Assembly (NCBI GenBank): GCA_902786925.1
Contig: CADAEK010000002.1
Coordinates: 218,344 to 282,343 of the forward strand
DNA length: 64,000 nt
From: an uncultured Bacteroidales bacterium
GTDB taxonomy: Bacteria > Bacteroidota > Bacteroidia > Bacteroidales > Bacteroidaceae
Direction of reading: 5' to 3'
Below, piece by piece: positions 60,574-64,000 of this stretch. The notes below the pieces were generated by a model, which worked only from the letters and a program-made list of their open reading frames with translations, made no database searches and was not told the origin of the DNA. The position numbers and the translations under genes are program-made. Position 1 is the first letter of the stretch, and each line of letters begins with the position of its first letter.

Positions 60574-60582
60574 TACCTTTGC
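60574..60582 (+). promoter_or_regulatory. pfkA promoter -7 element
   Basis: TACCTTTGC, 30 bp before the pfkA ATG at 60613. Confidence 0.7.
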
Positions 60583-60612
60583 CAACAAACACAAAAAACA
60601 GACTTTAGAACT

Positions 60613-61590
60613 ATGACTAAAATTAAAACGGTGGGAATCCTCACGTCGGGTGGCGATTCTCCTGGCATGAATGCAGCCATCCGTGCGGTGACCCGCTCGG
60701 GCATTTACAATGGTTTCAAGATTAAAGGTATTTACCGAGGTTACGATGGACTCATCAATGGAGAGGTGAAAGAATTTACAACCGAGGATGTGAGTGGTAT
60801 CATCACGCATGGTGGCACCATTCTGAAAACGGCTCGTAGCAAGGATTTCATGACTCCCGAGGGACGTCAGAAGGCGTATGAGACCTGTCTGAAAGAAGAA
60901 ATAGACGCACTCGTCGTCATTGGTGGCAACGGCTCATTGACAGGAGCTCTTGCTTTCGGCATGGAGTTTGATTTCCCTGTGATAGGTTTGCCTGGCACCA
61001 TCGATAACGACCTTTATGGAACCGATGCAACGATTGGCTACGACACGACGATGAATACCATTATGGAGTGTGTGGACCGTATTCGCGACACGGCCAACTC
61101 GCACGAACGCATCTTCTTTGTGGAGGTGATGGGACGTGATGCAGGCTTCTTGGCCCAAAACTGCGCCATTGCTTGCGGTGCGGAAGCGGCCATCGTGCCC
61201 GAGGAGACCACCGACGTGGACCAGTTGGCAGCTTTCATGGGGCGTGGCATCCGCAAATCAAAGAAATCATGTATCGTCATCGTGTCGGAAAGTCCGAAGT
61301 GCGGTGCGCTCTACTATGCTGATCGTGTGAAAAAGGAGTTCCCTGAGTTCGACGTGCGAGTGTCTATTTTGGGACATTTGCAGCGTGGTGGCTGTCCTTC
61401 AGCTCGCGACCGTATCTTGGCCAGCTGTACAGGCGTTGGCGCAATTGAGGCAATTATGCAAGGACAGCGCAATGTCATGGTGGGAGTTCGCAACAATGAT
61501 GTGGTCTATGTCCCTCTCTCAGAGTGCATCCGTACGGACAAACGTTTTGACAAGCGCTTGATTACTGTGCTTGATGAACTGAGCATCTAA
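60613..61590 (+). CDS. pfkA: 6-phosphofructokinase
   Basis: A 325-residue PFK-A family enzyme, committed step of glycolysis. [30 protein letters not shown] (N106 where E. coli has Mg-binding D103); [14 protein letters not shown], where the glycine before TIDND favours ATP rather than pyrophosphate as donor; [13 protein letters not shown]. Transcribed with the DPP-IV gene (33-bp gap). Confidence 0.95.
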   Translation: MTKIKTVGILTSGGDSPGMNAAIRAVTRSGIYNGFKIKGIYRGYDGLINGEVKEFTTEDVSGIITHGGTILKTARSKDFMTPEGRQKAYETCLKEEIDALVVIGGNGSLTGALAFGMEFDFPVIGLPGTIDNDLYGTDATIGYDTTMNTIMECVDRIRDTANSHERIFFVEVMGRDAGFLAQNCAIACGAEAAIVPEETTDVDQLAAFMGRGIRKSKKSCIVIVSESPKCGALYYADRVKKEFPEFDVRVSILGHLQRGGCPSARDRILASCTGVGAIEAIMQGQRNVMVGVRNNDVVYVPLSECIRTDKRFDKRLITVLDELSI

Positions 61591-61623
61591 AGAAGAACTG
61601 GCTGAATAAATTAGACGAAGGTG

Positions 61624-63840
61624 ATGAAACTTTTTTTGAATCGGATAATGATGGCTGTAGCAGTATGCGTGTCAGCAGCTGGAGGTGTGTTTGCTCAGCA
61701 GATACAGCTTCGTGACATAACAAATGGTGGTAAGTATGCACCTAAAACAGTACGAGAGGTCCGCCCGCTGGCAGATGGGGAAAGCTATTCCTGTGTTGCA
61801 CAAGGGAGTCAGCGTATTGAGCGCTGCTCATTCAAGACGGGTGAGGTGCTTGAAACACTATTTGATGCCTCTACAGCACGCGGAGCGGTGATTCGCTCGG
61901 TGGAAGGTTATATCATGTCACCCGATGAGAAGAATATTTTGATTGAAACAAATCGGACACCTATCTATCGTCATTCAGCTGCTTCCACATATTATATATA
62001 TAATATAAGGAACAAGACATTGGCGCCACTGTCTAAGGGTGGTCCGCAAGAATGTCCAAAGTTTTCGCCTGACGGCAACCAAGTGGCATTTGTGCGTGAC
62101 AACAACCTGTTTCTCGTCAAACTGCTGTTTAACAATGCCGAGAGTCAGATTACGAAAGATGGTGAGCGCAATAAAGTCATCAACGGCAAGCCTGATTGGG
62201 TGTATGAGGAGGAGTTCTCCTTCAACTGCGCCTTTGACTTCTCTGCTGACAGCGAGCTGTTGGCGTGGATTCGGTTTGATGAGTCGGAGGTGAAGACTTT
62301 TTCCTTCCCTTGGTATAAAGGAGCAAACCCAGCAAAGGATGCTTATGCCCTCTATCCGGGAATCTATGAATACAAGTATCCTAAAGCGGGAGAGACTAAC
62401 TCGAAGGTGTCCGTGCTTTCATACGACATCAAAAGCCGTGTGACGCGCACCATGCAAGTTCCGCTCGATGCAGATGGCTACATCCCACGTATTCAATTCA
62501 CGGGCGAAAAGGATAAGCTGATGGTGCTTACCTTGAACCGTCATCAGAATCGTCTCGACTTCTATGCTGTCAATGCGCGCAGCACTACAGCGCAGCTTGT
62601 CCTGAGAGAAGAAGATAAACGATATGTGGATGAGGGAGCGTATGCTCACCTTGACTTCTCGCGTGATCAGTTTGTGATGCTGAGTGAACGAGATGGCTTC
62701 CGACATCTGTATCTCTATACAACTGGAGGACAGCTGGTGCGCCAGTTGACGCAAGGCGAGTTTGAGGTGAAAGCATATTATGGTACTGATGCTACGGGTA
62801 AGAACTTCTATTACGCAAGCAACGAAGGCAGTCCTCTTGAACAGTATATCTACAAGGTGGATGCATCGGGCAAGCGCACGAAGCTCTCTCAAGAAAAAGG
62901 TTTCCATACGGCTGTCTTCAGCAAGGGCTGTCAGTATTATCTGAACAAGTATTCGAATCTGACAACGCCTCCTGTGTACACGCTTTGCAATGCTTCAGGC
63001 AAGGTACTGAAAACAGTGGAAACTAACGCCGACCTTAAAGCGCAGCTCGCAGGCCTGTCTTCGGACAACGCAGAAATCTTCTCGCTGACAACAGCTGATG
63101 GCGTTCAATTGAACGGATGGATGGTGAAGCCCGCTAACTTTGATTCCGCAAAGAAATATCCCGTGTTGATGTATCAGTACAGCGGACCCGGCAGTCAACA
63201 AGTGCACAATGCCTATGAAAACGGTTTTATGGGCGGACTCCTTTGGGAACGCCGTTTGGCCGAGAAGGGATACGTCGTGGTTTGTGTCGATGGACGTGGA
63301 ACAGGTGGTCGTGGTTCTGAATTCAAACGGTGCACATATCTGAAACTGGGCGACCTGGAATCGCATGACCAAGTGGAGACTGCCCTTTGGCTTTCAAAAT
63401 TGCCCTATGTGGACAAAGACCGAATCGCAATATGGGGATGGAGCTTTGGAGGCTTCAATACACTAATGTCTATGTGCGAGGGTAGGGGTGTCTTCTGTTG
63501 TGGCGTAGCAGTTGCGCCAGTTACCGATTGGCGATTCTATGATACCGTTTATACAGAAAGATTCATGCGTACACCACAAGAAAATCCTAATGGATATGAT
63601 TGCTCACCGCTTCATCGGTATGAGAAAATAAAGGGTGACCTTTTGCTCATTCACGGTTCTGCTGATGATAATGTACACTTCCAGAACTCGGCGGAATTAG
63701 CCGAAGCGCTGGTGCAGAATGACTATCAGTTCGAGATGCAGACCTACACAAACCGCAATCATGGCATCTCTGGTGGCAATACCCGGTATCACCTTTTTAC
63801 ACGTATCGAGAAATTCCTTGATAGGCATCTTTTGCGATGA
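61624..63840 (+). CDS. Dipeptidyl peptidase IV (S9B family)
   Basis: 738 residues. Signal peptide (LNRIMMAVAVCVSAAGGVFA-Q), eight-bladed beta-propeller (about 40-490) with the substrate-anchoring DWVYEEEF, and an alpha/beta hydrolase domain. Triad: S607 (GWSFGGFNTL), D681 (GSADDNVHF), H713 (NRNHGISG). It releases Xaa-Pro dipeptides from peptides in the periplasm, in line with protein-fermenting metabolism. ATG 61624 is preferred over GTG 61621. Reading frame intact and full length. Confidence 0.94.
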   Translation: MKLFLNRIMMAVAVCVSAAGGVFAQQIQLRDITNGGKYAPKTVREVRPLADGESYSCVAQGSQRIERCSFKTGEVLETLFDASTARGAVIRSVEGYIMSPDEKNILIETNRTPIYRHSAASTYYIYNIRNKTLAPLSKGGPQECPKFSPDGNQVAFVRDNNLFLVKLLFNNAESQITKDGERNKVINGKPDWVYEEEFSFNCAFDFSADSELLAWIRFDESEVKTFSFPWYKGANPAKDAYALYPGIYEYKYPKAGETNSKVSVLSYDIKSRVTRTMQVPLDADGYIPRIQFTGEKDKLMVLTLNRHQNRLDFYAVNARSTTAQLVLREEDKRYVDEGAYAHLDFSRDQFVMLSERDGFRHLYLYTTGGQLVRQLTQGEFEVKAYYGTDATGKNFYYASNEGSPLEQYIYKVDASGKRTKLSQEKGFHTAVFSKGCQYYLNKYSNLTTPPVYTLCNASGKVLKTVETNADLKAQLAGLSSDNAEIFSLTTADGVQLNGWMVKPANFDSAKKYPVLMYQYSGPGSQQVHNAYENGFMGGLLWERRLAEKGYVVVCVDGRGTGGRGSEFKRCTYLKLGDLESHDQVETALWLSKLPYVDKDRIAIWGWSFGGFNTLMSMCEGRGVFCCGVAVAPVTDWRFYDTVYTERFMRTPQENPNGYDCSPLHRYEKIKGDLLLIHGSADDNVHFQNSAELAEALVQNDYQFEMQTYTNRNHGISGGNTRYHLFTRIEKFLDRHLLR

Positions 63841-63928
63841 AATAGGGGCTGTATGCACTAATAACATGCCGTATTTTTGTCCAGTTTCTCCTTTTTTCAT
63901 TTTTCTTTCAAAAAAGTTGCTGTAATAT

Positions 63929-64000
63929 TTTGCCATTAATTAAAAAGGCAGTACCTTTGCACTCGCTTTCCGGAAGGGAGGCGCACAGAATAGCTCTTTG
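63929..64000 (+). promoter_or_regulatory. Strong consensus promoter and start of a leader at the right edge, possibly an rRNA operon
   Basis: TTTG (63929-63932), exactly 19 bp, then TACCTTTGC (63952-63960). The leader that follows, ending AATAGCTCTTTG at the window end, resembles the untranslated leaders I recall before Bacteroidales 16S rRNA genes ('TTCTTTGA...'). No coding start is present before the edge. Confidence 0.5.

Overview
This window is a stretch of chromosome from a Bacteroidota bacterium, most likely a Bacteroidales species close to Prevotella. The evidence is: promoters of the TTTG-N19-21-TAnnTTTG type before almost every transcription unit; type IX secretion genes porU and porV; a BlaI/BlaR1-type pair with a TonB-like tail; an OMP_b-brl-type outer membrane protein; Bacteroidota-specific DUF families (DUF3822, DUF4230, DUF4290, probably DUF4923 and DUF6175); glycan-degrading enzymes (GH97, GH105); and AT-rich 7-bp tandem repeats. 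No phage or plasmid genes, complete insertion sequences, CRISPR arrays or tRNA genes were seen.

Layout. 1-5.7 kb: GH97 glycosidase (cut by the left edge), aroB, rfbC, a GT2 glycosyltransferase and a free-Met-R-sulfoxide reductase. 5.9-8.3 kb: blaI-blaR1-like sensor operon in which the sensor frame is broken by an in-frame TAG. 8.5-14 kb: gluQ, lemA-M48 protease, alaS. 14-24 kb: small secreted protein, RecD-like helicase, a pilin-like protein, DUF3822-rsmD, an outer membrane barrel protein, MORN protein and menA. 24.07-24.9 kb: a gene-free block with three adjacent arrays of 10-11-bp repeats, a foldback element and a promoter with a ~150-nt leader. 24.9-32.8 kb: eight tightly packed genes for exported proteins (two LPP20-like, one probable DUF6175, one transglutaminase-like), the best candidate here for an undescribed system.

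32.9-44.4 kb, minus strand: a ten-gene unit tsaB-DUF4290-murA-rimM-dxr-rseP-FAH-porU-porV-ispF, whose genes overlap or nearly touch (largest gap 50 bp), joining cell-wall, isoprenoid and translation genes to the type IX secretion sortase. 44.5-46 kb: yicC-gmk. 46.3-51.8 kb, minus strand: cca-GH105-lpxK-thiL-nagB. 52-55.9 kb: a lipoprotein and the ribosomal operon rplM-rpsI-rpsB-tsf with two structured untranslated segments. 56-64 kb: a CotH-domain protein that looks like a type IX secretion cargo, a radical SAM protein, paired DUF4230 proteins, pfkA and DPP-IV. The window ends just after a strong promoter that may belong to an rRNA operon.

Two levels of organisation run through the window. 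PorU and PorV process and anchor proteins with C-terminal sorting domains, and the CotH protein carries such a domain. Short tandem repeats with a 7-bp period sit against start codons or between divergent promoters (alaS, DUF3822, rsmD, tsaB/yicC, aroB/rfbC), sometimes as inverted pairs, and one array is translated inside menA. Functions are assigned from sequence recognition only; no database search was run.
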